Assembly (NCBI GenBank): GCA_026391475.1
Contig: JAPLED010000052.1
Span: forward strand, 1 to 38,295
Direction of reading: 5' to 3'
DNA: 38,295 nucleotides
DNA from: Bacteroidia bacterium
Lineage (GTDB): Bacteria; Bacteroidota; Bacteroidia; Bacteroidales; VadinHA17
Every line of letters begins with the position of its first letter. The first letter of the stretch is position 1. Positions 25,751 to 34,764 of this stretch are shown here, one piece after another. The position numbers and the translations under genes are program-made. The notes beneath the pieces are model-generated. The model saw only the letters and a program-made list of their open reading frames with translations. It ran no database searches and was not told the DNA's origin.

Positions 25751-26716
25751 ATGAAGAGATGCTGTATTATTTATAATGAACCCCGCGAAGGTGCTCTTGC
25801 CGATGAACTTGATGTCCTCGACCAGGTGGCTTATATTGAGAAGCACCTGAAAGAACTTGGAATTGTCGTTTACAGAAAGGGTATTACCACCCGGTTCATG
25901 GAAGAGATTGAAACCCTGGCTGGTGAGAAATCTGATTTTGTTTATAATCTTGTAGAATCGATAAATAATAAGGGAGAACTCAGTTATTTTATTCCGGCTC
26001 TTCTGAATCTGTATTCGATTCCATATTCCGGCAACCCTCTTGAAGCTATTTTTATTACGAGCAGTAAAACACTTGCAGGGAAAGCCATGAGGAATGCAGG
26101 TATAAGGAACCCGGGTTCTTATTCCCCATCGCAAAGCAACCTTCTTACGGCTGGTCAGAAATATATCGTTAAACCGATCTGGGAGGATGGATCACTTGGA
26201 ATTACAGGGGATTCAGTGTTTGAATGCAAATCCGGTTTTGAAGAAAAGTTAAAGGGACTTGATGATTCTCATTGGTTTATTGAGGATTTTATTGATGGCA
26301 GGGAATTTAATATCAGTGTATTGTCAGGAAAAAATGGTCCTGAAGTGCTGCCTCCTGCCGAAATCGTCTTTGTGAATTATGATGAAAACAAACCAAGGAT
26401 AGTTGATTTCAAAGCTAAATGGGAAATGGATAGCTTTGAATATATAAATACTGTCAGGGAGTTTCCCGGAAACAGCCTGAACAAAAAGCTAGAAAAAAAC
26501 TTAAAAGATTCAGTCCTCGCCTGCTGGCATTTATTCGGATTAAAGGGCTATGCCAGGGTGGATGTAAGAACTGACAGTAACGATAATGTTTATGTCCTTG
26601 AAGTAAATGCCAATCCATGTATATCACCTGATAGCGGTTTTGTAGCTGCTACAAAAGAAGCAGGATATCCTTTCATCGATGTCATACAGAGAATTATTAA
26701 TGATTTAAACAAGTGA
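25751..26716 (+). CDS. ATP-grasp ligase, D-Ala-D-Ala ligase-like (second of two)
   Basis: 321 residues, related in fold to the preceding ligase but clearly a different subfamily. Blocks: MKRCCIIYNEPREGALADELDVLDQ at the start, DFVYNLVESINNKGELSYFIPALLNLYSIPYSG, FITSSKTLAGKAMRNAGIRNPG, YIVKPIWEDGSLGI (ATP-binding lysine), FIEDFIDGREFNISVL, and the metal-binding end ARVDVRTDSNDNVYVLEVNANPCISPDSGF with the conserved Glu-x-Asn. CISPDSG replaces the Ddl substrate loop. It should form a second amide bond or join a different partner. It lies 83 bp after the first ligase, the gap being mostly heptamer repeat, and is 66 bp before ung. Confidence 0.83.
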   Translation: MKRCCIIYNEPREGALADELDVLDQVAYIEKHLKELGIVVYRKGITTRFMEEIETLAGEKSDFVYNLVESINNKGELSYFIPALLNLYSIPYSGNPLEAIFITSSKTLAGKAMRNAGIRNPGSYSPSQSNLLTAGQKYIVKPIWEDGSLGITGDSVFECKSGFEEKLKGLDDSHWFIEDFIDGREFNISVLSGKNGPEVLPPAEIVFVNYDENKPRIVDFKAKWEMDSFEYINTVREFPGNSLNKKLEKNLKDSVLACWHLFGLKGYARVDVRTDSNDNVYVLEVNANPCISPDSGFVAATKEAGYPFIDVIQRIINDLNK

Positions 26717-26782
26717 GTTCTATTCTATATTACTACTTTAGCAGTTACTAAATATATTCTATAGAAGCTATAAAAACAGAAC

Positions 26783-27448
26783 ATGGATGTTAAGATTGAG
26801 AAAACCTGGAAGTCAAAACTGAAGGATGAATTTGAAAAGGAATACTTCGTTAAACTTGCAGAATTTGTTAAGGAAGAATATAAGGTTAAGACTATTTATC
26901 CTCCCGGAGGCCTTATTTTCAACGCATTCAATCTTTGTCCATTCCAAAATGTCAAAGCTGTTATCATTGGACAGGACCCTTATCACGGGCCAGGACAGGC
27001 ACACGGATTATGTTTTTCAGTAAGGGAGGGTGTTGATTTTCCTCCAAGCCTGATAAACATCTTTAAAGAAATTGAATTGGATATGGGAATATCCAGACCC
27101 ACATCAGGAAATCTGGAAAGGTGGGCTTCACAAGGAGTGTTGCTTCTGAATGCTACTCTCACGGTACGGGCACATCAGGCCGGTTCGCATCAGAAAAAGG
27201 GATGGGAGCAGTTTACTGATAGTGTTATAGCTACACTTAATAACGAAAAGCAGAATATTGTTTTTTTCCTTTGGGGTGCCTATGCCCAGAAAAAAGGAGA
27301 ATCCATTGACAGATCAAAACATCTGGTTTTAGAATCTGTTCACCCCTCACCTCTTTCTGCTTCCAGAGGATTCTTCGGAAATAAGCACTTCAGCAGATGC
27401 AACAACTATCTGATAGAAAACGGTATTGAGCCGATAAACTGGCAGTAG
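26783..27448 (+). CDS. ung: Uracil-DNA glycosylase, family 1
   Basis: 221 residues, the usual family-1 length. The catalytic water-activating loop is VIIGQDPYHGPGQAHGLCFSV (Asp65 in GQDPYH), the uracil-pocket block is GVLLLNATLTVRAHQAGSH, and the DNA-intercalation loop is VHPSPLSASRGFFG with its catalytic His. It removes uracil from DNA to start base excision repair. It seems unrelated in function to the ATP-grasp genes upstream; the following 194 bp hold a palindrome cluster that could end both this transcript and the convergent one. Confidence 0.97.
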   Translation: MDVKIEKTWKSKLKDEFEKEYFVKLAEFVKEEYKVKTIYPPGGLIFNAFNLCPFQNVKAVIIGQDPYHGPGQAHGLCFSVREGVDFPPSLINIFKEIELDMGISRPTSGNLERWASQGVLLLNATLTVRAHQAGSHQKKGWEQFTDSVIATLNNEKQNIVFFLWGAYAQKKGESIDRSKHLVLESVHPSPLSASRGFFGNKHFSRCNNYLIENGIEPINWQ

Positions 27449-27474
27449 CAGAATGGTTTTGAGGTGTCTCAAAA

Positions 27475-27618
27475 GCCCACCACCTCCCCCCTGATGGTAC
27501 CATCAGGGGTACTCCTCCTCTGAAGAGGAGGAGAAAGTTAAAATACTGTATATCAGAACTTTCCCCTCCTTTAAAAAGGAGGGGTGTCATGCCCGGAGGG
27601 TCATGACGGGGTGGTTGG
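27475..27618. repeat. Composite palindrome cluster between convergent ung and PLP-enzyme genes
   Basis: Four successive inverted repeats: a perfect 22-bp palindrome CCCCTGATGGT-ACCATCAGGGG (27488-27509), CTCCTCCTC-TGAA-GAGGAGGAG (27512-27533), CCCCTCCTTT-AA-AAAGGAGGGG (27563-27584) and GTCATG...CATGAC with inner CCC/GGG (27586-27607). The ends, CCCACCACC and GGTGGTTGG, are themselves roughly complementary, giving a nested structure of about 145 bp. It sits where a bidirectional terminator would be needed. Confidence 0.8.
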
Positions 27619-27642
27619 TCTCACTTTAAAACTGCCAATAAA

Positions 27643-28824
27643 TCAACCTTTTTCTATACCTTCTAAAGCTTTAGTAATCGTGGCCTCCAATTCACTATAA
27701 TCTTCGAAACCTACTGACAATCTTATCATTCCTGGCTCAGGATATTTAATCCCCCACACTGCTTCAACAGGCATCAGTATTGTATTTGGGTCGCCTAATG
27801 TTGGAATTAGTTTTATTTTTTCCGATACCAGTTTAATGAATTTATCTCTTCGGCCCCTTTTTTCATTTTCATCTTTCCCATCAAAATCAAATGTTATCAT
27901 TGCTCCAAATCCTTTACCTCCAAAAAGCTTTTCAGCGATGATGTGAGTGAAATGGCTTTTCAATCCCGGGAACCAGACTTTTTTTATAACAGGAACTCTA
28001 CTAAGGTGTTCCGCCAATTTTGATGCGTTATCGCATTGGCGCGAGAACCGGAGCTCAAATGACTGAATCTGTGTCTGTAATCTGTATGCATCATCAGGAG
28101 AGAGCATGTGCCCGACAAATTTCCTGTACTCAATAGCAGATTGCATAATCTTTTTGTCATTTCCGCAGATCACACCGGCAGTCAGGTTACCATGACCTGA
28201 AAAATACTTTGTTGCACTGTGAATAACAATATCAACACCTTCATCCAAGGGCTTATAAAGCCAGGGGGTTGCAAATGTATTGTCAATAATAACCTTCGAT
28301 CCGTGTTTTTTTGCTGTTCTGGTAATTTCTGTAACATCAGCAACTATCAGCATCGGGTTTGAGATCGATTCGATATATACAAATTCAGGCTTCAGCCGGG
28401 ATACTACTTTTTCGAATTCATTAAGGTCATATTTTCCATTATCCGGAGTGAAATAGTGTATATCAAGTCCTCTTCGTTTTTTCAAAACCGACTCGATAAA
28501 TGAAATAGTTCCGCCATAGATTTCTGTAAAGAATAACCATGGCTTGGTCTCTTTACCATGTTGAAATACCGAGAGGGCAGTATCAATGGCAGACATCCCC
28601 GATTGGGTGAGCAAAGCCCAGGAACAACCTTCAAGCTTCATAATCTCTTCTTCAGCAGACACAACGGTTGGGTTGCGGTAACGGGAATATATGTAATTAT
28701 CAGGTTCTCTTTCATGTTCTGTCTCTTTTTTGAAAGCACCAGAAGTGGTGCCTGCATCATAAAGTTCAAAACCGGAATCCCTGTAAACGGGCATTCGTGA
28801 ACTATTAACCTCTTTTCTTTTCAT
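27643..28824 (-). CDS. Trans-sulfuration family PLP enzyme (cystathionine gamma-synthase/lyase or methionine gamma-lyase type)
   Basis: 393 residues with the Cys/Met metabolism fold-type I signature: the PLP lysine is in SATKYFSGHGNLTAGVICG (Lys206), preceded by IDNTFATPWLYKPL and VYIESISNPMLIVADV; the N-terminal tetramer loop has YSRYRNPTV and FFTEIYGGTISF (the active-site Tyr). The C-terminal domain ends MIRLSVGFEDYSELEATITKAL. Members carry out gamma- or beta-elimination or replacement on cystathionine, homocysteine, methionine or O-acyl-homoserine; the exact reaction cannot be read from sequence. Its start overlaps the upstream ferredoxin/anchor gene by 20 bp, which ties it into the long Bat transcript. 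Confidence 0.92.
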   Translation of the reverse strand: MKRKEVNSSRMPVYRDSGFELYDAGTTSGAFKKETEHEREPDNYIYSRYRNPTVVSAEEEIMKLEGCSWALLTQSGMSAIDTALSVFQHGKETKPWLFFTEIYGGTISFIESVLKKRRGLDIHYFTPDNGKYDLNEFEKVVSRLKPEFVYIESISNPMLIVADVTEITRTAKKHGSKVIIDNTFATPWLYKPLDEGVDIVIHSATKYFSGHGNLTAGVICGNDKKIMQSAIEYRKFVGHMLSPDDAYRLQTQIQSFELRFSRQCDNASKLAEHLSRVPVIKKVWFPGLKSHFTHIIAEKLFGGKGFGAMITFDFDGKDENEKRGRRDKFIKLVSEKIKLIPTLGDPNTILMPVEAVWGIKYPEPGMIRLSVGFEDYSELEATITKALEGIEKG

Positions 28825-30124
28825 TTCTTTCTATATTTATTTGCTTAATTATTTCTGTGTTAATATTAACCGGGGCAAAGTCAATGTAAAATATTATCCT
28901 GTCAATTAGTTCTCCTGTGAGAAATATTGAAGATATAACCGGATCAGGATAAGATATCTCAGAAACCAGACTTACTCCTGTGACAAGTAGAAGAGCTATT
29001 CTGACAAATCTGATTACAAAATTAATGTTATTTATTTTATTGACGGAAAGGCTATATGCTGATGCTGCTAATTTGATTAAAGCAATAAATATAAACGGAA
29101 GAACAATTCCTGTAAAGAATGAAACAATTAACAGCGCACTTAAAAAAGTCTGCCCGCTATGCATAATTACAGACTTTCTTTTATCAGCATAGATATAAAC
29201 GCTATCAATTACAATAAGCAAAATCAGACCAACAATAGAGGAAGCAATAAAAAAACCGGGTAACTGGAAAAATACTGCAAAGAAAGAGACTACTGAATAA
29301 ATAATAAACAGGGCTATCTCCCTGCTCAATGGGGAACTTTTGACATTTGCTAACGCTCTCCAGGCTCTTAGTCGTTTTCCCAGATGAAAAAGGGATATTA
29401 TTCCTGCCAGGATAATTATTGAAACAAAAAGTATTTTTTCGGGGAATATCCCGTTAATAAATGAAGAAATTATTGTTGCAACAGATAGTGTAGTCAAAAA
29501 GCTGAATGCGAATAGACTCCATTCCCCAGACATACCTCTCTCCTTCGCATTTAATATTGGCACTTCAGATTCAAAGACATTTTCCGGGATTATCCTGAGG
29601 GGGTCGTTATTCTGCTTACCTTTTAATACAATTGCCGGGTTAAGATTTTTATCGGGAAACCATGAAGGAATATTTTCCAGGATAGGTTCAGAAAGTTCAC
29701 CGTACTCAAGAGCACCTGTCGGACAAGCAGTTGTGCATGCCGGCAATCGCCCTTCAATCAAACCGGAATAACAAAGATTGCACTTCCCTATAATTCTTTT
29801 ATCAGCATTGAATTTTGGTGCATCATACGGGCAGTTCCATTGACAGTATTTACATCCGATGCACTTCTTCTCGTCAATAATTACAGCTCCTGTAAACGGC
29901 TCCCTGTAATAGGAAGCAGTCGGACACCCATTAAGGCAAACCGGTGTTTCACAATGGTTGCAGGCTAACGAAAGATTTGTCAGCGGTAATGAAGGTAATT
30001 CTTCGGAATTATACGTAAAGATCATCCTTGGTTGAATTGACCATCCGTTTTCAAGAATGCAGGCTGCACTGCAGGCACCACAGTTCACACATTTGTTATG
30101 GCTAAAAATAAATCCTTTACGCAT
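28805..30124 (-). CDS. Fused DmsB-type ferredoxin and DmsC-type membrane anchor
   Basis: 439 residues. Residues 1-140 are a DmsB-like electron-transfer subunit with sixteen cysteines in four groups: C12, C15, C18, C22; C55, C58, C63, C67; C88, C91, C94, C98; C115, C118, C130, C134, enough for four [4Fe-4S] clusters. From about residue 200 the protein is a polytopic membrane region of about eight helices (WSLFAFSFLTTLSVATIIS, ILFVSIIILAGIISLF, VSFFAVFFQLPGFFIASS and others), matching the DmsC anchor that oxidises menaquinol. In E. coli these are separate genes; here they are one polypeptide. It begins 2 bp after the molybdoenzyme gene and overlaps the PLP gene. Confidence 0.88.
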   Translation of the reverse strand: MRKGFIFSHNKCVNCGACSAACILENGWSIQPRMIFTYNSEELPSLPLTNLSLACNHCETPVCLNGCPTASYYREPFTGAVIIDEKKCIGCKYCQWNCPYDAPKFNADKRIIGKCNLCYSGLIEGRLPACTTACPTGALEYGELSEPILENIPSWFPDKNLNPAIVLKGKQNNDPLRIIPENVFESEVPILNAKERGMSGEWSLFAFSFLTTLSVATIISSFINGIFPEKILFVSIIILAGIISLFHLGKRLRAWRALANVKSSPLSREIALFIIYSVVSFFAVFFQLPGFFIASSIVGLILLIVIDSVYIYADKRKSVIMHSGQTFLSALLIVSFFTGIVLPFIFIALIKLAASAYSLSVNKINNINFVIRFVRIALLLVTGVSLVSEISYPDPVISSIFLTGELIDRIIFYIDFAPVNINTEIIKQINIERNEKKRG

Positions 30125-30126
30125 AA

Positions 30127-32157
30127 CTAATCAACTCTTTCGACTTCAACCGTGTTATCATGAAATGCGGCACCATAGCCCATATCAGTTTCCCTTCCAG
30201 TAATAAGATAATTTCCTCCTCCCCCTTCGTTATACCAGATTCCGTTTGGAAGAACAACCAATCCTGCAGGAATTCTATTCGAGATTCTTGCTACACTGAT
30301 TATCTCTCCTGTCTGATTGAATACTCTTATTTTATGACCTGAATAAATATTGCGTTTTGCAGCATCTCCCGGAGAAATTCCGACCGCGGGTTCCTGTACA
30401 GTCTCCTTTATAATTTTCAGATTGCCAAACTGAGAATGGATGCGACTCCCTGTATTGGGAGTAACAAATACTAATGGGTACAATTCGTCTCCTGTACCAG
30501 GATCATGTGGTGTATAATCAGGCAATGGAGAGACGCCCCATATTGACTGAGCTTCAGATGAACAGAGCTCGATCTTACCTGATGGGGTTTCAAATTTCAG
30601 GTCTTCAAAGGCGATCTGCTGAAGTCCTGGAGCAAGAACAGGACCTTCTTTCAGATCATCAAGATTAAGTTCTGAGTACCCTTTGATTCTGTTGTCGAGC
30701 CATTCCTCGATGTTTTCATTTCCCGGTTCAGGTATCAGGTTGGTACCAATATTCAGATTAAGCCTTTTTGCAAGGTGAAAGTAAATTTCACTCTCAGGCA
30801 TAACATCGCCCGGAGATTGAATGACCTTTGGCTTGAACTGTACATAAGGAGACCAGTATGAGCCTAATATGTCAGATTGTTCAAACATATCTTTTGCCGG
30901 AAGAATGATATCGGCTATCGCAGCAGTATCAGTCATGAATTGTTCTACAACCACTTTAAACTCCAACCCGGAAAACGCTTTTTTAACACTATTTGTATCA
31001 GGCGATTGTAAGAGAGGATTTCCTCTTTCAATCCATGCTGCTTTTAACTCAGGATCATTGGTATTGAACATATCTCTTCCAAGTTTAGCCATTGAAATTG
31101 TTCTCCTGAATGGCAAATCTTTTTCAGGATCAGGGTAATATGACAATGGTTCTTTAATATTATCGTATATATAGCTTTGGAGATTGGCATAATTGAAACC
31201 AGAGCCAGGCTTGCCGATATTGCCTGTTAAAACAGAAAGAGAAAGGATAGATCTTATAGTCTGACCTCCGTTCAGGTGCCGCTGCAATCCATAACCGGGA
31301 AGTATTGTAACTGGTCCTTCTTTTCCAATTATATATGCCAGCTCTATAATGTTCCCGGCAGGTATACCTGTTATTTTTTCAGCTTCATCCGGAGATATCA
31401 GCAGAGATTGCCTGAATTCATTAAATCCTTTAACGTGTTTCTCAATGAAGTTCAAATCAATCAAATCATCTTTAATCAGTACCCAGGCAATTGCAAGAGC
31501 CAGGGCTGCATCGGTACCTGATTTCGGACTGAATAGTATGTCGGCTTTGTCGGCTGTCGGAGTTCGTAAAGGATCGATTACTATTATTTTACTGCCATTT
31601 TCCTTAGCACCGGCAATAAAAGCAATCTCCTGAATATTCGTTTCAGCCGGATTTTTTCCCCAGATAATGATGGTTTTAGCGTTTTTGAGATCCCATGGAA
31701 CATTATGTTTTACAGAACCTAAAGTAAGTCTTACTGCTTCCAGTCCTGCCGGCCAGCAAAGATTTCCATAAGTAATTGTTGTCCCTCCGAATGCTCTCCA
31801 GAATGAATATCCGATTTCGTTAGTAAGTCCGGACATTCCGCTTCCTTTATACCATAATATACTTTTTGGACCATACTTTTCTCTGACTGAATTGAGCTTA
31901 TAGCTGATGATGTCAAGCGCTTCATTAATAGTGATTTGTTGAAAACTACCTTGAACTGTTTTTATCAGTGGATAAATAATCCTTTCAGGAGAATGAGTTC
32001 TTTCAATGGAGGATAAACCTTTTATACATGGTCCTTCAGGAGTAGCAAGATTTCCTGAATAAGGAAGGATTCTCCTGATTTTATTGTTTTCAACCTGAAC
32101 CCTGAAAGAACAGCTACTATAGCAGTTTCTGGGGCAAGCTGTTACAAACTCTTCCAT
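30127..32157 (-). CDS. Molybdopterin-guanine-dinucleotide oxidoreductase, DMSO-reductase family (catalytic subunit)
   Basis: 676 residues. An N-terminal [4Fe-4S] site is formed by C8, C12, C16 (CPRNCYSSC) and C44 (GPCIKG). The likely Mo ligand is Cys134 in TYGNLCWPAGLEA, which is the cysteine type seen in polysulfide, thiosulfate and nitrate reductases, not the serine of true DMSO reductase. Later blocks are typical: IIIWGKNPAETN, ITILPGYGLQRHLNGGQTIRS, LTGNIGKPGSGFNYAN, DIILPAKDMFEQSD and a C-terminal molydop-binding domain (VFVTPNTGSRIHSQFG, ISPGDAAKR). There is no Tat signal (it starts MEEFVTACPRN), so it probably faces the cytoplasm. Substrate unknown. It starts 5 bp after batE. Confidence 0.9.
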   Translation of the reverse strand: MEEFVTACPRNCYSSCSFRVQVENNKIRRILPYSGNLATPEGPCIKGLSSIERTHSPERIIYPLIKTVQGSFQQITINEALDIISYKLNSVREKYGPKSILWYKGSGMSGLTNEIGYSFWRAFGGTTITYGNLCWPAGLEAVRLTLGSVKHNVPWDLKNAKTIIIWGKNPAETNIQEIAFIAGAKENGSKIIVIDPLRTPTADKADILFSPKSGTDAALALAIAWVLIKDDLIDLNFIEKHVKGFNEFRQSLLISPDEAEKITGIPAGNIIELAYIIGKEGPVTILPGYGLQRHLNGGQTIRSILSLSVLTGNIGKPGSGFNYANLQSYIYDNIKEPLSYYPDPEKDLPFRRTISMAKLGRDMFNTNDPELKAAWIERGNPLLQSPDTNSVKKAFSGLEFKVVVEQFMTDTAAIADIILPAKDMFEQSDILGSYWSPYVQFKPKVIQSPGDVMPESEIYFHLAKRLNLNIGTNLIPEPGNENIEEWLDNRIKGYSELNLDDLKEGPVLAPGLQQIAFEDLKFETPSGKIELCSSEAQSIWGVSPLPDYTPHDPGTGDELYPLVFVTPNTGSRIHSQFGNLKIIKETVQEPAVGISPGDAAKRNIYSGHKIRVFNQTGEIISVARISNRIPAGLVVLPNGIWYNEGGGGNYLITGRETDMGYGAAFHDNTVEVERVD

Positions 32158-32162
32158 TTAGG

Positions 32163-32933
32163 TCATATTATACTAAGACTATTTACCGGGACCCATCCCT
32201 TATTTCCATCAGAAAGCATTATTTCAAACCATTCTCCTACTTCATCTTCAATTGATACCCTGGTACCTTCATGCAAAACAAACAGATCAGTTCCGCTATT
32301 GTCAGGAGAACTTTTCCCGCTTACCAACGGGCTGGATATAATTGCCTTATGACTGTCGTAAACAAGTGATTTATTTCTTACAGTGAAAGCAAATGAAGAA
32401 AGAGTGAGAACAAAAAAGAAAACTGCTAACCAGAATCCAATAACCTTATGACGGTATCTTGATGAATAAATATAGAGCGACAACAATAAAAGACATAGAA
32501 TAAATGAGCCAATACTGATTTTTGCCCAACTGTTTGTAGATAAGAACAGTGAAACGAAATTATACCATCGTACAAAAAAGAGCTCCGGAATCTCCTGAAA
32601 CCTGTCAACAATGAATGTCCTGGCAATCTGAAGGTTATAATTAATATCTTCATCAGCCGGATTAAGCAGATATGCGCGTTCGTAGTACAGAATTGCATCA
32701 GGGATATTATTGAGCTTAAAATATGCATTACCGATATTATAGTTCAGACCAGCTGAACGGTAACCCGTGTTATAAATATCGGTCCATACCTGCAATGCCT
32801 CTTTGTAACTCCCTGAAGTAAAGTAAGTAACTCCCTGGTTAAATTTTTCTGAACTTGTTTCCTGCGACGCAGCTTCACGTGCAAAAAGAAAAATAACAAG
32901 AAGGGTTAGTATATATCGTATTATTGATTTCAT
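32163..32933 (-). CDS. batE: BatE: TPR and SH3-domain membrane protein of the aerotolerance operon
   Basis: 256 residues: signal or anchor (ILTLLVIFLFAREAASQ), two to three TPR units (FNQGVTYFTSGSYKEALQVW, LNYNIGNAYFKLNNIPDAILYYERAYLLNPADEDINYNL), two transmembrane helices (about 138-185) and a C-terminal bacterial SH3 domain (about 200-256, ending GWVPVNSLSII). This is the domain order of BatE in Bacteroidota. It is encoded 3 bp after batD. Bat proteins are associated with oxygen tolerance in Bacteroides fragilis, although their mechanism is not settled. Confidence 0.88.
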   Translation of the reverse strand: MKSIIRYILTLLVIFLFAREAASQETSSEKFNQGVTYFTSGSYKEALQVWTDIYNTGYRSAGLNYNIGNAYFKLNNIPDAILYYERAYLLNPADEDINYNLQIARTFIVDRFQEIPELFFVRWYNFVSLFLSTNSWAKISIGSFILCLLLLSLYIYSSRYRHKVIGFWLAVFFFVLTLSSFAFTVRNKSLVYDSHKAIISSPLVSGKSSPDNSGTDLFVLHEGTRVSIEDEVGEWFEIMLSDGNKGWVPVNSLSII

Positions 32934-32936
32934 TTT

Positions 32937-34748
32937 CTAGCTTATTGAGTTTTCAACTGACTTAATAAATTGTGATGCTCCCTCATAAATAGTTGCTGCC
33001 TCTGTCCCCGATGCTGATGGTGCAAATCTTGCATATTCACATGCATCAAGAATACTATTCAGGTTTTTAATTCTTTCTTCATCTATTCCTCTTTCTATCA
33101 GGGAGGTGACTGCGTTGATCCTCGAAAGATCAGACACCGGAATATTCAGTTTGTCGCTCAGGTAACCCCATATCGCTTTAAGAATCTCCTCATAGAACTT
33201 ATCAATATGTTCATTCTTAAGACATACTGAGGCTGTGCGTAGTCTGTTAACGGCAACTTTTCCGGCTTTCCTGTTTCTCACAAGTGACAGGTCCGAATTT
33301 CGCCTGATATGTTCCCTTCTAAAAAATAATATTACCAGAAAAGCGAAAAGGGCAAATGCATAAGCACTATAAAATGAACGCTTTGACAGAATAATATTAG
33401 CTGATTTAGTCAGCTTTCCTGCGTCTGATTTGATGAACCGGATATCTTTTCCCAGATATTTTACATCTTCTTTTGAGACACCCCCATAAACGGTTATACC
33501 GGTATTCTGTTCACTCCCCTTTCTGGCGTGAAAATGGAATTCCTCAGTTGTCAGGTTTTCATACTTACCCGTGGAAGTATTAAAATATGAATAAGTTATG
33601 GATGGTATTGTAAAATCACCGTAATGTCGCGGTATCAGTAAATATTCAAAAGTTTTCTGTCCCGATGTTCCGTTAAGTCCATTCTTAATATCATCCGATA
33701 TTTTGGGATCGAAAACCTCAATATCGGGGGATAATTTAAGCACCGGTGTTCCGGCAATTTTAAGGTTTCCGCTTCCTGAAATAGTTATTTTGAAATTAAC
33801 GGCATCATTCACGTTAACAGAATCCTTGCTTAATACTGCTTTCAGATCAAGATTTCCAACTATCCCGGAAAAATCATCAGGTTGAATGCCTGGTAATGGT
33901 TTCACTTTTACCTTAACTGTCTGGCTTGCTACTGCTCTGGGTATTGTCTGATATGATGAAAAAAAGTCACCAAAAAATGGGTCTGACTGACTTGTTTTTT
34001 GCTGAATGAGAACAGATAACTGAACCGGATCGATACTGATTTCACCGGTAATCTGAGGATATAGCAGAAACTGCTGAACTACACCTGTTCCGTAAACAGT
34101 ACCATTAACTGTTTCCTGCTGCAGTGATGTGAGAGGTGGAGTTACAAGATCTGATTTCAGAAATCCGTTAAATGCGGGGAATTTAATTTCGTTAATACCT
34201 GAAAGATTAACCCGGGTATAAATTTTAACTGTTGCCACAATATGCTCACCTAGGTAAACTTCTTTACGGTTAAGCGACAGGTTAACAAATATATCACTCC
34301 CTGAAGATTCAACACCTGTTTCATTACCTGTAGCATTGGTCCCTGCAGGAACATTTTGCTTCTGGGACGAGTTACCGGTAACTTCAATATACATTGAATC
34401 AGAAGCATAGGTTTTGTTTTTCAGAGTAAAGGTAGCAGGTGGTATTACATACTTTCCTTCTTTAACGGCCTGAAGAAAATAAACATAAGTGTAAGATGTT
34501 TGATTAGACATTTTTCCGTTTATAATCTGGGTGCTAGAGCTGTAAGAGGTCTGCGGACCCATTAGTTTATAGAAACCGTTAAATGGAGGAGCTGCAAACT
34601 CTCCGCCACCGGAATTAACGGTCCACATAACATTGAACTGTTGCCCTGCAATTACTACAGCAGGGTATTCAACTTTTAATGAAACATCCTGAGCTGCAAC
34701 GGAGAATGAAAATAAGATAAGTACCTGGTATATTAATGCCTTTTTCAT
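32937..34748 (-). CDS. batD: BatD: large envelope protein of the aerotolerance operon
   Basis: 603 residues with a signal peptide (LIYQVLILFSFSVAAQ), repeated beta-sandwich domains in the periplasm (VSLKVEYPAVVIAGQQFNVMWTV; VNLSLNRKEVYLGEHIVATVKIY; GNLDLKAVLSKDSVNVNDAVNFKI), one transmembrane helix (AYAFALFAFLVILFF, about 455-472) and a cytoplasmic helical tail. The blocks KTFEYLLIPRHYGDFTIPSITYSYFN and YVIPPATFTLKNKTYASD are standard BatD features. It is the central, least catalytic member of the Bat complex. 16 bp separate it from batC. Confidence 0.92.
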   Translation of the reverse strand: MKKALIYQVLILFSFSVAAQDVSLKVEYPAVVIAGQQFNVMWTVNSGGGEFAAPPFNGFYKLMGPQTSYSSSTQIINGKMSNQTSYTYVYFLQAVKEGKYVIPPATFTLKNKTYASDSMYIEVTGNSSQKQNVPAGTNATGNETGVESSGSDIFVNLSLNRKEVYLGEHIVATVKIYTRVNLSGINEIKFPAFNGFLKSDLVTPPLTSLQQETVNGTVYGTGVVQQFLLYPQITGEISIDPVQLSVLIQQKTSQSDPFFGDFFSSYQTIPRAVASQTVKVKVKPLPGIQPDDFSGIVGNLDLKAVLSKDSVNVNDAVNFKITISGSGNLKIAGTPVLKLSPDIEVFDPKISDDIKNGLNGTSGQKTFEYLLIPRHYGDFTIPSITYSYFNTSTGKYENLTTEEFHFHARKGSEQNTGITVYGGVSKEDVKYLGKDIRFIKSDAGKLTKSANIILSKRSFYSAYAFALFAFLVILFFRREHIRRNSDLSLVRNRKAGKVAVNRLRTASVCLKNEHIDKFYEEILKAIWGYLSDKLNIPVSDLSRINAVTSLIERGIDEERIKNLNSILDACEYARFAPSASGTEAATIYEGASQFIKSVENSIS

Positions 34749-34764
34749 TTTTATTTCATTCAGA

